Shown here in pieces: positions 1 through 9,746 of a DNA stretch of 64,000 nucleotides. Under the pieces are notes generated by a model, which worked only from the letters and a program-made list of their open reading frames with translations, did no database searches and was not told the DNA's origin. Numbering within the stretch: position 1 is the stretch's first letter; every line of letters begins with the position of its first letter. Origin of the DNA: Comamonas antarctica (GTDB lineage: Bacteria > Pseudomonadota > Gammaproteobacteria > Burkholderiales > Burkholderiaceae_C); assembly GCF_013363755.1 (NCBI RefSeq), contig NZ_CP054840.1:1791501-1855500 (forward strand). The letters are read 5' to 3'. The position numbers and the translations under genes are program-made.

Positions 1-186
1 CTGGTCGATGTGCTCTACGACCGGCGCGTGAAATTCATCCTTTCGGCAGCAGTGCCTCCCGAGCAGCTCTACACTGAAGGTCCATTGGCGCACGAGTTCC
101 CGCGCACCGTCTCGCGGCTCAACGAGATGCAGTCGCAGGAGTTCCTGTCGCTCGAGCACCGCCTGGTCGACACCAGCCTGACCTGA
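1..186 (+). CDS. zapE: Cell division protein ZapE (AFG1-like ATPase), C-terminal part
   Basis: Only the last 61 codons lie in the window. The reading frame opens at base 1 and ends in TGA at 184-186. The visible [16 protein letters not shown], the [14 protein letters not shown] segment and the trailing helix are typical of the C-terminal lid of AFG1/ZapE ATPases. The family acts at the inner face of the division septum, modulating the Z-ring in E. coli. The Walker motifs would lie upstream of the window. A secreted coiled-coil gene follows after 5 bp on the same strand, so the two are probably co-transcribed. Confidence 0.85.
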   Translation: MVDVLYDRRVKFILSAAVPPEQLYTEGPLAHEFPRTVSRLNEMQSQEFLSLEHRLVDTSLT

Positions 187-191
187 GGTCC

Positions 192-953
192 ATGCCCATG
201 ATCCGCCTGTCTTTCCCTTGCTTTGCCGCAACGCGATGGCTGCGCACGACTGCCGTGGCGCTGGCCCTGCCGTTGGCGGCGGGCCTGGCGCAGGCCCAGC
301 CCGCGCAATTGCCGCCCACGGCCAGCAAAGCCGAGCGCGCGACCGTGAAGGCCGAGCGCGACGCGACGCGTGCGCGCATATCCGCCGAACGTGCGGTCAT
401 ACAGCAGCGACTCAAGCAGCAGGAAACCGTCTGCTACCAGCGCTTTGCGGTGGAGAACTGCCTGAGCGAGGCGCGCAACCAGGCGCGCCTGGCCGACAAT
501 GCCTTGCGCGACGAGGAAAGTGCCATCAACGCCGTCGAGCGGCGCGAGAAGTCGGCGGCACGGCTGCATTCGATCGAAGAGAAGGTCCAGGAAAAAAACC
601 AGCAGGCACCCGCCCAGCCGGGCGTCCAAAGCACGGTGCGCGCTGCGCCCCCACCCAAGTCCACACCCAAGTCCACGCCCGCGGCGCCCACGGCGCAGGA
701 CCTGGTCGAGGTGCAGGCCCAGCGCGCACAGCAGGCGCGCGAGCGTGCCCAGGCGCAAAGCCAGCGCAACGAGGCACATGCCGCCGAGCAGTCCCGCAAG
801 CAAAGCGGCGAGGCCGAGCGCCGCGCAGCCTCGCGCCAGCGCTATGAGGAAAAGCAGCGCGAGGCGCAGGAAAACCGCGAACGCCAGCGCGCCAAGGCCG
901 CGGAATCGGACAAGCCCAAAGCGGCGCCGCTGCCCCGGCCCCCCGCGCCCTGA
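192..953 (+). CDS. Secreted coiled-coil protein of unknown function
   Basis: The 253-residue product begins with a hydrophobic signal-peptide-like stretch ending near AQA at residue 36. After this come long charged Ala/Glu/Arg/Gln-rich helices likely to form coiled coils (about 45-130 and 170-240), separated by a Pro/Thr linker with a repeated PKST unit. Two cysteines, C81 and C90 (ETVCYQRFAVENC), could form a periplasmic disulfide. The C-terminus is rich in Pro and Ala. The cysteine-centred block resembles hypothetical proteins of other Burkholderiales; this is from memory and untested. ATG at 192 is used, but ATG at 198 is equally possible. The gene is 5 bp behind zapE. The function is unknown. 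Confidence 0.75.
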   Translation: MPMIRLSFPCFAATRWLRTTAVALALPLAAGLAQAQPAQLPPTASKAERATVKAERDATRARISAERAVIQQRLKQQETVCYQRFAVENCLSEARNQARLADNALRDEESAINAVERREKSAARLHSIEEKVQEKNQQAPAQPGVQSTVRAAPPPKSTPKSTPAAPTAQDLVEVQAQRAQQARERAQAQSQRNEAHAAEQSRKQSGEAERRAASRQRYEEKQREAQENRERQRAKAAESDKPKAAPLPRPPAP

Positions 954-983
954 GCCACCGCGGCGCGAGCCGCATTGCGGTTT

Positions 984-1739
984 TTACCGCGCCTCGATTT
1001 TCACGATGACCAGGCTGAGATTGTCGCCGCGACCCTGCGCGCGCATGCGCGCCTGGCGCACCAGCAATTCGGCCGCATCGCGGGGTGCCAGCGCCTGCAG
1101 CAGCATGCCCAGCTCCTCGGTGTCGAAGTAGTGCCAGAGCCCGTCGCTGCAGGCCAGCAGCGTGCTGCCGGGCGCCAGCCGCTCGATGTGGTGCGGCGTG
1201 GCCGGTGGCAAAGTGTGGCTGCCAAGGCAGCCGGCCAGGATGTTGGCATGCGGATGGTCCTGCGCCTGGGCTTCGCTCAGTTCGCCGCGGTCGACCAGCG
1301 ACTGGACATAGGAGTGGTCGCGCGTGCGGTGCACCAGCTTGTCCTGCTCGAAATGGTAGATGCGCGAATCGCCTGAATGCACCCAGTGGCATGCTCCGCT
1401 GGGCAGGACCAGGAACGCCGCCATGGTGCTGTGCGGTTCCTGCTCTGCCGAGATCGCGGTGAGGCGAATGACGGTATGCGCCTCCCGCACCATGTTCTGC
1501 AGCAGTTGGGCCGCATCGTCGCTGGCCGGGTCATAGCGCTCGAACAGCTGGTGGCAGGTCAGCATGACCTGATCGGAGGCCTTGCGGCCGCCGCTGCGTC
1601 CGCCCATGCCGTCAGCCACCACTCCGAGCACGCAGCCATGCACGCGTGCGTGCTGCAGCAACGCCACTTGATCCTGCTGATAGGCGCGGTCGCCGCGGTG
1701 GGTACCGGTTACTGCAAAGAGGCGAAAGGACGAGTGCAT
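984..1739 (-). CDS. PP2C-family Ser/Thr protein phosphatase
   Basis: The 251-residue product carries the metal-dependent PP2C signature: a GTHRGDRAYQQDQ N-terminal motif, VADGMGG (metal-binding Asp-Gly), SGDSRIYHF, SDGLWHYF and a terminal DNLSLVIVKI. It should dephosphorylate phospho-Ser/Thr proteins in the cytoplasm using Mn/Mg. No signal peptide or extra sensor domain is visible. The frame is open to 1793, but ATG at 1739 places the catalytic motif close to the N-terminus as in the family. No Ser/Thr kinase or FHA gene is seen nearby, so its partner is not evident. It is convergent with the coiled-coil gene. Confidence 0.85.
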   Translation of the reverse strand: MHSSFRLFAVTGTHRGDRAYQQDQVALLQHARVHGCVLGVVADGMGGRSGGRKASDQVMLTCHQLFERYDPASDDAAQLLQNMVREAHTVIRLTAISAEQEPHSTMAAFLVLPSGACHWVHSGDSRIYHFEQDKLVHRTRDHSYVQSLVDRGELSEAQAQDHPHANILAGCLGSHTLPPATPHHIERLAPGSTLLACSDGLWHYFDTEELGMLLQALAPRDAAELLVRQARMRAQGRGDNLSLVIVKIEAR

Positions 1740-1832
1740 GGAACAAGAAGGCCCGAAGGGCTGTTCGAAACGTGCAGTGCAAGAGTGTAGCAACCGGATT
1801 TTCCGCTGACCCGCAGTCCACCTGGAGCGGCT

Positions 1833-2123
1833 TCAGCCGCAGGCGTATTCGTTGAAATCCAGCCGGTTGAGCGCGGCGCAGACATCGGCCATGCGGCCTG
1901 AGATCAGCAGCCTCCCGCCCTGGGTCTGGCCCTCGTTGCGCAGGATGCGCACGCCGCCATGGACCGCCGAGGGGCGCGCCTGGCGTACGGGATGCCGTAC
2001 CTGGCGCATCGAAGCGCTGCGCAGCGGCAGGGAGGTGAGGCCGTGCGCGACCGGGGCATGGCCGAAAAGCATGTCATTTTGGGCGTGGCGCGAGAAAGGC
2101 AGGGCCTGCAAAGCGAATTGCAT
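1833..2123 (-). CDS. Small hypothetical protein downstream of lexA
   Basis: A 96-residue ORF whose ATG at 2123 is preceded by a well-spaced GGAG (7 nt), which supports translation. The N-terminal half is basic and low complexity. The C-terminal 30 residues (GRLLISGRMADVCAALNRLD) look structured, with a beta strand followed by an amphipathic helix. It lies 107 bp downstream of lexA on the same strand, without an obvious terminator between them, so it may be read from the SOS promoter. No function is assigned. Confidence 0.55.
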   Translation of the reverse strand: MQFALQALPFSRHAQNDMLFGHAPVAHGLTSLPLRSASMRQVRHPVRQARPSAVHGGVRILRNEGQTQGGRLLISGRMADVCAALNRLDFNEYACG

Positions 2124-2230
2124 GTGATATCTCCAGCAAGGTGATTACGACGGCCGCAGCCGTGCTTCGACCAATAAGGTCGAGGGGTGCAATGCATGGG
2201 CCAGCGGCCCTGCGAGGGAAAGCGCGCCTG

Positions 2231-2905
2231 TTACATGAACAGGGTGTTGCGGATCAGGCCCACGGCCAGACCTTCGATGGCGAATGGCTCGTCGGGACGG
2301 ACATGGATGACCGGAAAATCGGGATTCTCGGGCAGCAGTTCGATGCCGGTACGCGTGCGGCGCAGGCGCTTGACCGTGACTTCGTCGCCCAGGCGCGCGA
2401 CTACAATCTGTCCGTCGCGCGCTTCGCGGCTGGCCTGTACGGCCAGCAGGTCGCCATCCATGATGCCGGCGTCGCGCATGGACATGCCGCGCACCTTGAG
2501 CAGGTAGTCGGGCTTGGCCTGGAACAGCGTGGGCTCGACCGCATAGGTCTGGTCGATATGCTCCTGCGCCAGGATGGGCGAGCCGGCTGCAACGCGGCCG
2601 ACCAGCGGCAGCACCAGCGAGGCCACCGCGGCCAGCGGCGAAGTGAAGCTCGCGCCGCGCGCCGCGTTGATGTTGCGCACGGTGTCATGCCGCAGGCGGA
2701 TGCCGCGCGACGTACCGCTGACCAGTTCGATCACGCCTTTGCGTGCCAGGGCCTTCAGATGTTCCTCGGCGGCATTGGCGGAGCGAAAGCCCAGCGTGCC
2801 AGCGATCTCTGCGCGGGTCGGGGGCGCTCCGGTGCGCTCGATGGCAGACTGGATCAGATCCAGGATTTGCTGCTGTCGCGGTGTGAGCTTGGGGTGGTCG
2901 AGCAT
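2231..2905 (-). CDS. lexA: LexA repressor
   Basis: 224 residues. An N-terminal winged helix ([20 protein letters not shown], then the recognition helix [17 protein letters not shown]) precedes a linker and an S24 self-cleavage domain. The cleavage bond is A107-G108 in VAAGSP, and the catalytic dyad is S142 (RGMSM) and K179 (EVTVKRL). LexA represses SOS genes until RecA filaments trigger autocleavage. The protein is somewhat longer than E. coli LexA (202 aa) because of the linker. Two SOS boxes lie 42-76 bp upstream of its start, indicating autoregulation. Confidence 0.97.
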   Translation of the reverse strand: MLDHPKLTPRQQQILDLIQSAIERTGAPPTRAEIAGTLGFRSANAAEEHLKALARKGVIELVSGTSRGIRLRHDTVRNINAARGASFTSPLAAVASLVLPLVGRVAAGSPILAQEHIDQTYAVEPTLFQAKPDYLLKVRGMSMRDAGIMDGDLLAVQASREARDGQIVVARLGDEVTVKRLRRTRTGIELLPENPDFPVIHVRPDEPFAIEGLAVGLIRNTLFM

Positions 2906-2946
2906 GGCGGTCCTTAAGAGGCTTGCAACGGCAAGCTGCTATCAAT

Positions 2947-2962
2947 CTGTTCTTTTATACAG
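2947..2962. promoter_or_regulatory. SOS box 1 (LexA operator)
   Basis: The sequence CTGTTCTTTTATACAG matches the CTG-N10-CAG LexA consensus, with an A/T-rich core and full CTGT/ACAG ends. It lies between lexA and the divergent asparaginase gene. Confidence 0.85.
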
Positions 2963-2965
2963 TGA

Positions 2966-2981
2966 CTGTATTTTTCACCAG
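2966..2981. promoter_or_regulatory. SOS box 2 (LexA operator)
   Basis: CTGTATTTTTCACCAG is a second CTG-N10-CAG match, starting 19 bp after the first box. Tandem boxes at this spacing resemble the dual operators of other lexA promoters. This copy is only 17 bp from the start codon of the divergent asparaginase gene. Confidence 0.75.
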
Positions 2982-2998
2982 TTTTCAAGGAGCCGCAA

Positions 2999-3982
2999 GT
3001 GGGCAATTCAAATAATGTGGTGATATTGGCCACAGGCGGCACCATCGCGGGAACGGCAGCCCATGCATCGCAGGCGGTCGGCTATACGGCGGCGCAGCTC
3101 GGGGTGGAGCAATTGCTGGCGGCGGTGCCCGACCTGGCCCAGGTGGCCGGCGGGGGCCTGCTGGCCGAGCAGGTCGCCCAGGTCGACAGCAAGGACATGG
3201 ACAACGCGACCTGGGTGGCATTGGCGCAGCGCTGTGCCCACTGGCTCGCGCGTGATGACGTGCGTGCGCTGGTCATCACCCACGGCACCGATACGCTGGA
3301 GGAAACCGCCTGGTTCCTGGAGCAGGTATTGCCACGCACCGGCAAACCTGTGGTCCTGACCTGTGCCATGCGGCCCGCCACAGCGCTGCTGGCCGACGGT
3401 CCGCAGAACCTGCGCGATGCCGTGGCCTGCGCCGTCGATGCGCAGGCCGCGGGCGTGCTCGTGGTGGCAGCGGGGACGGTGCATGGCGCACGGGCCGTGC
3501 GCAAGCTCCACCCGTATCGCGTGGATGCATTCTCGTCGGCCGGGCTGGGCGTGCTGGGCTGGGTCGAGGAAGGGCGCGTGCGCTGGCAGCAGCGCCCCTG
3601 CGCCGACAGCGCTGCCGCATGGCAGGGCAGCATCGCGGCGCTGGCCGCAGCAGGCCCATGGCCCTGGGTCGAGCTGGTGACCAGCCACGCGGGTGCGGAT
3701 GGCCGCGCGGTCGATGCATTGCTGGCCCACGGTGTACAGGGCCTGGTGGTGGCCGCGACGGGCAACGGCACGCTGCACCATGCACTCGAGGCCGCGCTGC
3801 GGCGCGCCCTGCAGGCCGGCGTGCCGGTCTGGATGGGCACGCGCTGCGCCGAAGGGCAGCTGGTGTTGGCGTCCGAAGGCCCGCAGGGGGCGCTGGATGC
3901 GCCGGTGCTGCGCCCGGTCGATCTGCCGCCGCTCAAGGCACGCATCAGCCTGCAGCTCGCGTTGCTGGCGCGCAGTGCCTGA
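2999..3982 (+). CDS. L-asparaginase (bacterial type I/II family)
   Basis: 327 residues hydrolysing asparagine to aspartate and ammonia. The first catalytic-Thr motif ATGGTIAG lies at residues 11-18, and the second, HGTDTLEET, lies near residue 95, followed by a conserved RPATALLADGPQNL segment. No signal peptide is evident, so a cytoplasmic location is likely. The start is GTG at 2999, supported by AAGGAG six bases upstream. It is transcribed divergently from lexA, and the upstream SOS boxes overlap its probable promoter. A terminator at 4002-4035 follows. Confidence 0.9.
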   Translation: MGNSNNVVILATGGTIAGTAAHASQAVGYTAAQLGVEQLLAAVPDLAQVAGGGLLAEQVAQVDSKDMDNATWVALAQRCAHWLARDDVRALVITHGTDTLEETAWFLEQVLPRTGKPVVLTCAMRPATALLADGPQNLRDAVACAVDAQAAGVLVVAAGTVHGARAVRKLHPYRVDAFSSAGLGVLGWVEEGRVRWQQRPCADSAAAWQGSIAALAAAGPWPWVELVTSHAGADGRAVDALLAHGVQGLVVAATGNGTLHHALEAALRRALQAGVPVWMGTRCAEGQLVLASEGPQGALDAPVLRPVDLPPLKARISLQLALLARSA

Positions 3983-4001
3983 CGCGGCGAGCGCGCGGCA
4001 C

Positions 4002-4035
4002 AAAAAAGGCCGCTGCCAGAAGGCGCGGCCTGTTT
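4002..4035. terminator. Bidirectional terminator between asparaginase and adk
   Basis: A hairpin with GGCCGC/GCGGCC outer arms and an inner GCC/GGC pair is flanked by an A-run on the left and TGTTTT on the right. It can serve both convergent genes. Confidence 0.7.
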
Positions 4036-4069
4036 TCCAGAAGCGGCGAATACCGCGCCGGGCTGGCGA

Positions 4070-4930
<861 letters not shown>

Positions 4931-5010
4931 TTATCTGTGAAATGGACGTCTCTTGCGGCGCCAAGCATGGCTGCCGCGCAGGGATATCGCCTTGCCCTTC
5001 AAGCCCTGGG

Positions 5011-5832
5011 TCAGCCCAGCAGCGCGCGCACGCGTGCCAGGTCGGCAGGGGTATCGACGCCCGCACCCGGTGCATCGTGCGTGACATGCACCGCGATGCG
5101 GTGGCCGTGCCATAGGGCGCGCAGCTGCTCCAATGCCTCGATGGCTTCGGTGGGCGCGGCAGCAAGATGGGGAAAGCTGCGCAGGAACCCCGCGCGATAG
5201 CTGTAGATGCCGACATGGCGCAGCGGGGCGAAGCCGGCGTGGCCGCCCAGTGCCGCAGCATCGTTCCACCATGCCTGGTCGGCATGGTCGCGCGCGAACG
5301 GAATCGGCGCGCGGCTGAAATACTGCGCCAGACCCTGTGCGTCAAGGACGACCTTGACCACGTTCGGGTTGCGCCAGTCGTCCAGCGTGGCAATCGGGTG
5401 CGCAGCTGTTCCCATGCTGGCTTCGGGGACCTGCGCCAACACCTGTGCCACAGCGTCGATCAGCTGCGGATCGATCAGCGGCTCGTCGCCCTGGACGTTG
5501 ACCACGCAATCGCTGCCGTCCAGACCCAGCTGCTCGCAGGCTTCGGCGAGCCGGTCGCTGCCGCTTGCATGGTCGGTACGGGTTAGAAGCGCCTGCACGC
5601 CATGCGCCTCGCAGGCCGCGACGATGCGGGCGTCGTCCGCGGCGACCACGACCTTGGCCGCCTGGCTCAGCAGCGCGCGCTGCGCGACGCGCACCACCAT
5701 CGGCAGGCCGGCGATATCCGCGAGCGGTTTGTCGGGCAGGCGGCTCGACGCCATGCGCGCTGGGATCAGTACCGTGAAGCCGCTGCTGGCGAACAGCGCG
5801 GGCGCGGCGTGGGCGGGCGCGGCAGCGGTCAC
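5011..5832 (-). CDS. kdsB: 3-deoxy-manno-octulosonate cytidylyltransferase (CMP-Kdo synthetase)
   Basis: 273 residues. The N-terminal nucleotidyltransferase signature [15 protein letters not shown] and the NVQGDEPLI motif identify KdsB, which activates Kdo with CTP for the lipopolysaccharide inner core. Its first codon overlaps the end of the Trm112-like gene by 4 bp, indicating translational coupling within an envelope operon that also holds lpxK. The protein is slightly longer than the usual 250 residues because of an Ala-rich N-terminal tail; the ATG at 5832 is kept because of the overlap. Confidence 0.95.
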   Translation of the reverse strand: MTAAAPAHAAPALFASSGFTVLIPARMASSRLPDKPLADIAGLPMVVRVAQRALLSQAAKVVVAADDARIVAACEAHGVQALLTRTDHASGSDRLAEACEQLGLDGSDCVVNVQGDEPLIDPQLIDAVAQVLAQVPEASMGTAAHPIATLDDWRNPNVVKVVLDAQGLAQYFSRAPIPFARDHADQAWWNDAAALGGHAGFAPLRHVGIYSYRAGFLRSFPHLAAAPTEAIEALEQLRALWHGHRIAVHVTHDAPGAGVDTPADLARVRALLG

Positions 5833-6011
5833 GCTTCGAGTTCCTCGTCGGTCAGCGTGCGCGCCTCGTTTTCCAGCAGGATGGGCATGCCGTCGCGCAC
5901 CGGGTAGGCAAGGCGTGCGCTGCGCGAGACCAGTTCCTGGCGCTCGCGGTCAAAAGTCAGTGGGCCCTTGGTGACGGGGCAGACGAGCAGTTCGAGGAAT
6001 TTGGCGTCCAT
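5829..6011 (-). CDS. Trm112-family small protein (YcaR-like)
   Basis: 60 residues, [20 protein letters not shown] onward, with the typical Cys-Pro motif and a [11 protein letters not shown] core. The family comprises small activators or zinc-ribbon-like proteins related to eukaryotic Trm112. In many proteobacteria this gene sits between lpxK and kdsB, exactly as here. It ends in a 4-bp overlap with kdsB and begins 18 bp after lpxK. The exact bacterial role is not settled. Confidence 0.9.
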   Translation of the reverse strand: MDAKFLELLVCPVTKGPLTFDRERQELVSRSARLAYPVRDGMPILLENEARTLTDEELEA

Positions 6012-6029
6012 GGCGGTTGGAAATGATGA

Positions 6030-7013
6030 TCAGTGATTCGATGATAGAGACAGTGCCTGGTCGAGCGCGGGAAAAAATCCTTCGGCAATGGAGATTTCCA
6101 GCGGCACGGCCCAGGCCTCGGGGTGGCGCGTCCACAGCTTGACCGCGTCTTTTTCCGTGCAGATCAACGCGGCCGCGGCGCCGTCCTTGCCGCTCCAGCT
6201 CGCAAAATTATAGTGATCGGGCAGGGCCTCGGCGCGGGCCAGCGTCAGCCCCTGGGCAGCGAGCATGGCAAAGAAATCGGCGGGCCGGGCCACGGCGGCC
6301 AGCGCGTGCAGCGGCTGGCCGCGCAGCGCCGCCAGCGCGATGCGTTCGCCGCGCGCATTGTGTGCATGGCTGGCCAGCGCACGCCGCAGCGCGAATGCGG
6401 GGGCGGTGCCGTTCGGACGCGGGCCCGCATACAGCACCAGGTCGACCTCGCGCGGCCACGGCTCGCGCAGCGGGCCTGCAGGCAGCAGGAAGCCGTTGCC
6501 CGTGCCTTCGTCGTTGAACACGCACAGCTCGACATCGCGCGCCAGCGCCAGGTGCTGCAAGCCGTCGTCGCAGACGATGAGCTGCGTTGCCGGGTAACGC
6601 GCACGCAGCGCGCGCACGGCATCGATGCGGGCCCGCGCCACGAACACCGGAGCGCCGCTGGCCCGCGCCAGCAGCGCGGGCTCGTCGCCGACGCTGTCCG
6701 CCGTGCTGTCGGCGGTAGCCTCGCGGCAGTCGCCGGTGCTGCGGCCGTAGCCGCGCGAGACGATGCCCACCGCCAGGCCGCGCCGCTGCAGGTGGCGCAC
6801 CACGGCCAGCGTCACCGGGGTCTTGCCCGCGCCGCCCACGATCACGTTGCCGACGACGATGACGGGAATGCCGGCGCGCTGCTGGCGCAGCAGGCCCGCG
6901 GCGTACAGCGCACGGCGCGTGCGCACCAGGGCGCCATAGAGCAGCGACGCCGGCCACAGGGCCCAGGCGAGCGCACCGCGCCGCTGCCAGGCTGTGCGCA
7001 GGTCCAAGGGCAT
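6030..7013 (-). CDS. lpxK: Tetraacyldisaccharide 4'-kinase
   Basis: 327 residues from ATG 7013. LpxK phosphorylates the lipid A disaccharide precursor at the inner membrane. An N-terminal hydrophobic segment ([17 protein letters not shown]) is followed by the P-loop VGGAGKTP and the [19 protein letters not shown] motif. A TTG at 7043, overlapping the exbD stop codon, is an alternative start, but [13 protein letters not shown] matches family N-termini better. It is third in an exbB-exbD-lpxK-trm112-kdsB operon. Confidence 0.95.
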   Translation of the reverse strand: MPLDLRTAWQRRGALAWALWPASLLYGALVRTRRALYAAGLLRQQRAGIPVIVVGNVIVGGAGKTPVTLAVVRHLQRRGLAVGIVSRGYGRSTGDCREATADSTADSVGDEPALLARASGAPVFVARARIDAVRALRARYPATQLIVCDDGLQHLALARDVELCVFNDEGTGNGFLLPAGPLREPWPREVDLVLYAGPRPNGTAPAFALRRALASHAHNARGERIALAALRGQPLHALAAVARPADFFAMLAAQGLTLARAEALPDHYNFASWSGKDGAAAALICTEKDAVKLWTRHPEAWAVPLEISIAEGFFPALDQALSLSSNH

Positions 7014-7039
7014 GGAAGTCTCGGGCGGCCGGCGCGTGC

Positions 7040-7465
7040 TCAACGCCGCTGGGCCTGCGACGACTGCGTCGCGAAGGTGATCTGCGCCAGGCCTGTGCGG
7101 CGCGCGGCCTCCATCACGGAGATCACCGCCTGGTGCGGCGCCGTGGCGTCGGCGCTGATGATCAGCACGCTGTCGGGGCGGCTTTGCGCCAGGCCCGCGA
7201 GGCCCTGGGTCAGCGCGGCCACGCTGGTGTCCGACAGCGCGGTCTTGTTGATCGCATAGCGGCCGTCGGCCGCCACGGACACGATGATTTCCTGCGGCCG
7301 GTTGCGTTGCTGCTCGACATTGGCGACCGGCAGCGTGAGCTGCAGTTCGGTGAACTTGCTGTAGGTGGTCGACAGCATCAGGAAGATCAGGACCACCAGC
7401 AGCACGTCGATGAACGGGATCAGATTGATCTCGGGTTCATCGCGGTGGCGCGGACGGAAATTCAT
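7040..7465 (-). CDS. exbD: ExbD/TolR-family biopolymer transport protein
   Basis: 141 residues. A short cytoplasmic N-terminus leads into one transmembrane helix, with the proton-carrying Asp at residue 20 ([16 protein letters not shown]). The periplasmic domain ends in [10 protein letters not shown], typical of the family. With ExbB it converts proton motive force to mechanical work for outer-membrane transport. Its ATG overlaps exbB by 4 bp. No tonB, tolA or tolB is present in the window, so ExbBD versus TolQR cannot be settled by context; its place before lpxK is common in beta-proteobacteria. Confidence 0.9.
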   Translation of the reverse strand: MNFRPRHRDEPEINLIPFIDVLLVVLIFLMLSTTYSKFTELQLTLPVANVEQQRNRPQEIIVSVAADGRYAINKTALSDTSVAALTQGLAGLAQSRPDSVLIISADATAPHQAVISVMEAARRTGLAQITFATQSSQAQRR

Positions 7466-8097
7466 CGCGCCGCCCGCAGCCGCGACAGATGGCGCACGAA
7501 CTGCTCGGCCGACAGTTCCAGCGTGAGCAGGTATTCGTCGATGCGGCCGCGGAAATAGCGCCAGAAGATCAGCGCCGGAATCGCCACGATCAAGCCGAAG
7601 GCGGTGTTGTAGAGCGCGATCGAGATGCCGTGCGCGAGCTGGGCCGGGTCGCCCGTGCCCGAGGCCTGGCCGCCACCCTGGGAGCCGAAGATCTCGATCA
7701 TGCCGATCACCGTGCCCAGCAGGCCCAGCAGCGGCGCGGCCGAAGCGATGGTGGCCAGCGCGGCCAGGTATTTTTCCAGCTTGTGCGCGGCGGCGCGGCC
7801 CGCGCCCTCGACGCTTGCGCGCAACTCTTCTTCCGAGGCATTGGGGTGGGCATGCAGCGTCTGCAGGCCGCTGGCCAGCACTTCGCCGAGCACCGAGTTC
7901 TGCGCCAGCTGCTGCACCACATCGGGCGCGGGCACGCCGCGCGACGATACCGCGACGGCCTCACTGAGCAGTTGCGGCGGGGCCACACGCGCTGTCTTGA
8001 GCGCCATGAAACGTTCGAAAACCAGCGCCAGCGCCAGGATGGAGCAGGCAATCAGCGGCCAGATGGGCCAGCCTGCGGCTTGTATGATCGACAGCAA
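7462..8097 (-). CDS. exbB: MotA/TolQ/ExbB-family proton channel protein
   Basis: 211 residues with three hydrophobic segments (about 8-28, 105-130 and 150-175) and the family core APLLGLLGTVIGMIEIF. It forms the pentameric channel around ExbD. The start is TTG at 8097, immediately after an in-frame TAA and 6 nt after GGAGA; no ATG fits as well, so this non-canonical start is well supported. It is the first gene of the operon running to kdsB and is divergent from xseA. Confidence 0.9.
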   Translation of the reverse strand: MLSIIQAAGWPIWPLIACSILALALVFERFMALKTARVAPPQLLSEAVAVSSRGVPAPDVVQQLAQNSVLGEVLASGLQTLHAHPNASEEELRASVEGAGRAAAHKLEKYLAALATIASAAPLLGLLGTVIGMIEIFGSQGGGQASGTGDPAQLAHGISIALYNTAFGLIVAIPALIFWRYFRGRIDEYLLTLELSAEQFVRHLSRLRAAR

Positions 8098-8230
8098 TTA
8101 CTCTCTCCACGCGAAGGGGTGCAGCCGGGATTATGACCGAGGTGCCGGCGCGTGGAAGCGCAAATTCCAATCGAATGCCGGGGCTGCGGCCCCGCCGCCG
8201 ACCGGGCCCCCTGAGAAAGCGTTTTGCCCT

Positions 8231-9544
8231 ATGTATGATTTTTTCGAGCCGCCGCGTGCAGCGCCGCGGCCCACGGTCTGGGAAGTGGGCGCGCTGTGCC
8301 GCGCCGTGGCGGATGCGCTGCAGGCGCGCTTCAACCCGGTCACGGTGCGCGGCGAGATCAGCGGCTTCTCGCGTGCCGGCAGCGGCCACTGCTACTTCAG
8401 CATCAAGGATGCACAGGGCCAGATCCGCTGCGCGATGTTCCGCCGCGCCGCGCTGCAGATGGATTTCACGCCGCGCGACGGCGAACTCGTCGAGCTGCGC
8501 GGCAAGCTGGGAGTCTATGAGCAGCGCGGCGACCTGCAGCTGATCGTCGACAGCCTGCAGCGCGCCGGGCAGGGCGCCTGGTTCGAGCAGTTCCTGCGCC
8601 TCAAGGCGCAGCTGCAGGCCGAGGGACTGTTCGATGCCGAGCGCAAGCGCCGCCTGCCGGCCATGCCGCGCGGCATCGGCCTGGTCACATCGCCGGGCGC
8701 AGCCGCGCTGCACGATGTGGTCACGGCGCTGCGCCGGCGCGTGCCGCACATTCCCGTCGTGCTGGCGCCGGCGCTGGTGCAGGGCGCCCAGGCGCCGCAG
8801 TCGCTGCGCGAGGCGCTGGTGCAGCTCTACCGCATGGCCGAGGAGCCGGGAGCCGGGCCGGCCATCGATGTGATCCTGCTGGTGCGCGGCGGCGGCTCGA
8901 TGGAGGACCTGTGGGCCTTCAACGACGAGCAACTGGCCCGGCTGATCGTGCAAAGCCCCGTGCCGCTGATCAGTGGCGTGGGCCATGAGACCGATTTCAC
9001 GATTGCCGACTTCTGCGCCGACCTGCGCGCGCCCACCCCGACGGCCGCGGCCGAGCTGGTGTCGCTGCCGCGTGACAGCTGGCTTGCGGAACTCGCCCAG
9101 CGCGCGCAGCGCCTGCAAGCCGCGGCGCAGCGCCATCTCGACCGCCACCAGCAGCGGCTGGACCATGCGACGCAGCGGCTGGGCCGGCCTTCGGGCCAGC
9201 TGGCGCGCAACCAGCTGCTGCTGGCGCGCAGCGCCCAGCGCCTGCGCCACGCGGTGCAGCTGCGGCTGCAGCAGCAAGGCCATCGCCTGGAGCAGCGCGG
9301 GCAGCAATTGCCCCAGGGGCTGCTGCGCGCGCTCGAAGGCCAGCAGCGCCGGCTCGAGCGTGCGGCGCTGCGGCTCGAGCTGCTGGATCCGCGCCATGCG
9401 CTGCAGCGCGGCTATGCGCTGCTGACCGATGCCCAGGGCCACGCCGTCACGCGTGTGGCGCAGGCGCGGCCCGGCGATCGGCTGCGTGCGTCGCTGTCGG
9501 ATGGCGATATCGATCTCGCCGTGACCCAGCCCCGGCTGCTTTAG
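8231..9544 (+). CDS. xseA: Exodeoxyribonuclease VII large subunit
   Basis: 437 residues. The N-terminal OB fold (PTVWEVGALCRAVADALQAR, then GEISGFSRAGSGHCYFSIKD) precedes the nuclease domain with GIGLVTSPGAAALHDV, LVRGGGSMEDLWAFNDE and SGVGHETDFTIADF. A long Gln/Arg/Leu-rich coiled coil follows, and the C-terminus contains DPRHALQRGYALL. With XseB it degrades single-stranded DNA. The start MYDFFEPP at 8231 is chosen because similarity begins there, although the frame is open to 7625. xseB is not in the window. Confidence 0.95.
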   Translation: MYDFFEPPRAAPRPTVWEVGALCRAVADALQARFNPVTVRGEISGFSRAGSGHCYFSIKDAQGQIRCAMFRRAALQMDFTPRDGELVELRGKLGVYEQRGDLQLIVDSLQRAGQGAWFEQFLRLKAQLQAEGLFDAERKRRLPAMPRGIGLVTSPGAAALHDVVTALRRRVPHIPVVLAPALVQGAQAPQSLREALVQLYRMAEEPGAGPAIDVILLVRGGGSMEDLWAFNDEQLARLIVQSPVPLISGVGHETDFTIADFCADLRAPTPTAAAELVSLPRDSWLAELAQRAQRLQAAAQRHLDRHQQRLDHATQRLGRPSGQLARNQLLLARSAQRLRHAVQLRLQQQGHRLEQRGQQLPQGLLRALEGQQRRLERAALRLELLDPRHALQRGYALLTDAQGHAVTRVAQARPGDRLRASLSDGDIDLAVTQPRLL

Positions 9545-9571
9545 GCCGCGCGCACCACCAAAACTGCGCTC

Positions 9572-9588
9572 CCGGTGTCGGACACCGG
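9572..9588. repeat. Perfect 17-bp palindrome between xseA and sodB
   Basis: CCGGTGTC-G-GACACCGG is an 8-1-8 perfect inverted repeat 27 bp after the xseA stop. There is no T-tract, so it is either a weak transcript-end hairpin or a protein-binding site upstream of sodB. Confidence 0.5.
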
Positions 9589-9746
9589 CGAAACATGGGG
9601 CCGCAGCCGCAAATGCCGCGCGGTTGTTCCTACAATGGCTGTCGTGAGGCCCATGCTGCGCGCCAGCGCGGCATGGCCCCATCCGCCGCGCGAGCCGCAA
9701 GGTCCTGCCGGGCTTGCAAGAATTCAAACCACCACGAGGAACCACG

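Noticed and set aside
7014-7043. TTG 7043 as the lpxK start
   Set aside because: It overlaps the exbD stop codon, but the added residues are not like LpxK and there is no ribosome site; ATG 7013 gives the typical N-terminus.
9545-9746. Small ORF in the xseA-sodB gap
   Set aside because: The frames read here are extensions of the sodB frame or antisense shadows; only the 17-bp palindrome and a promoter-like TACAAT are supported.
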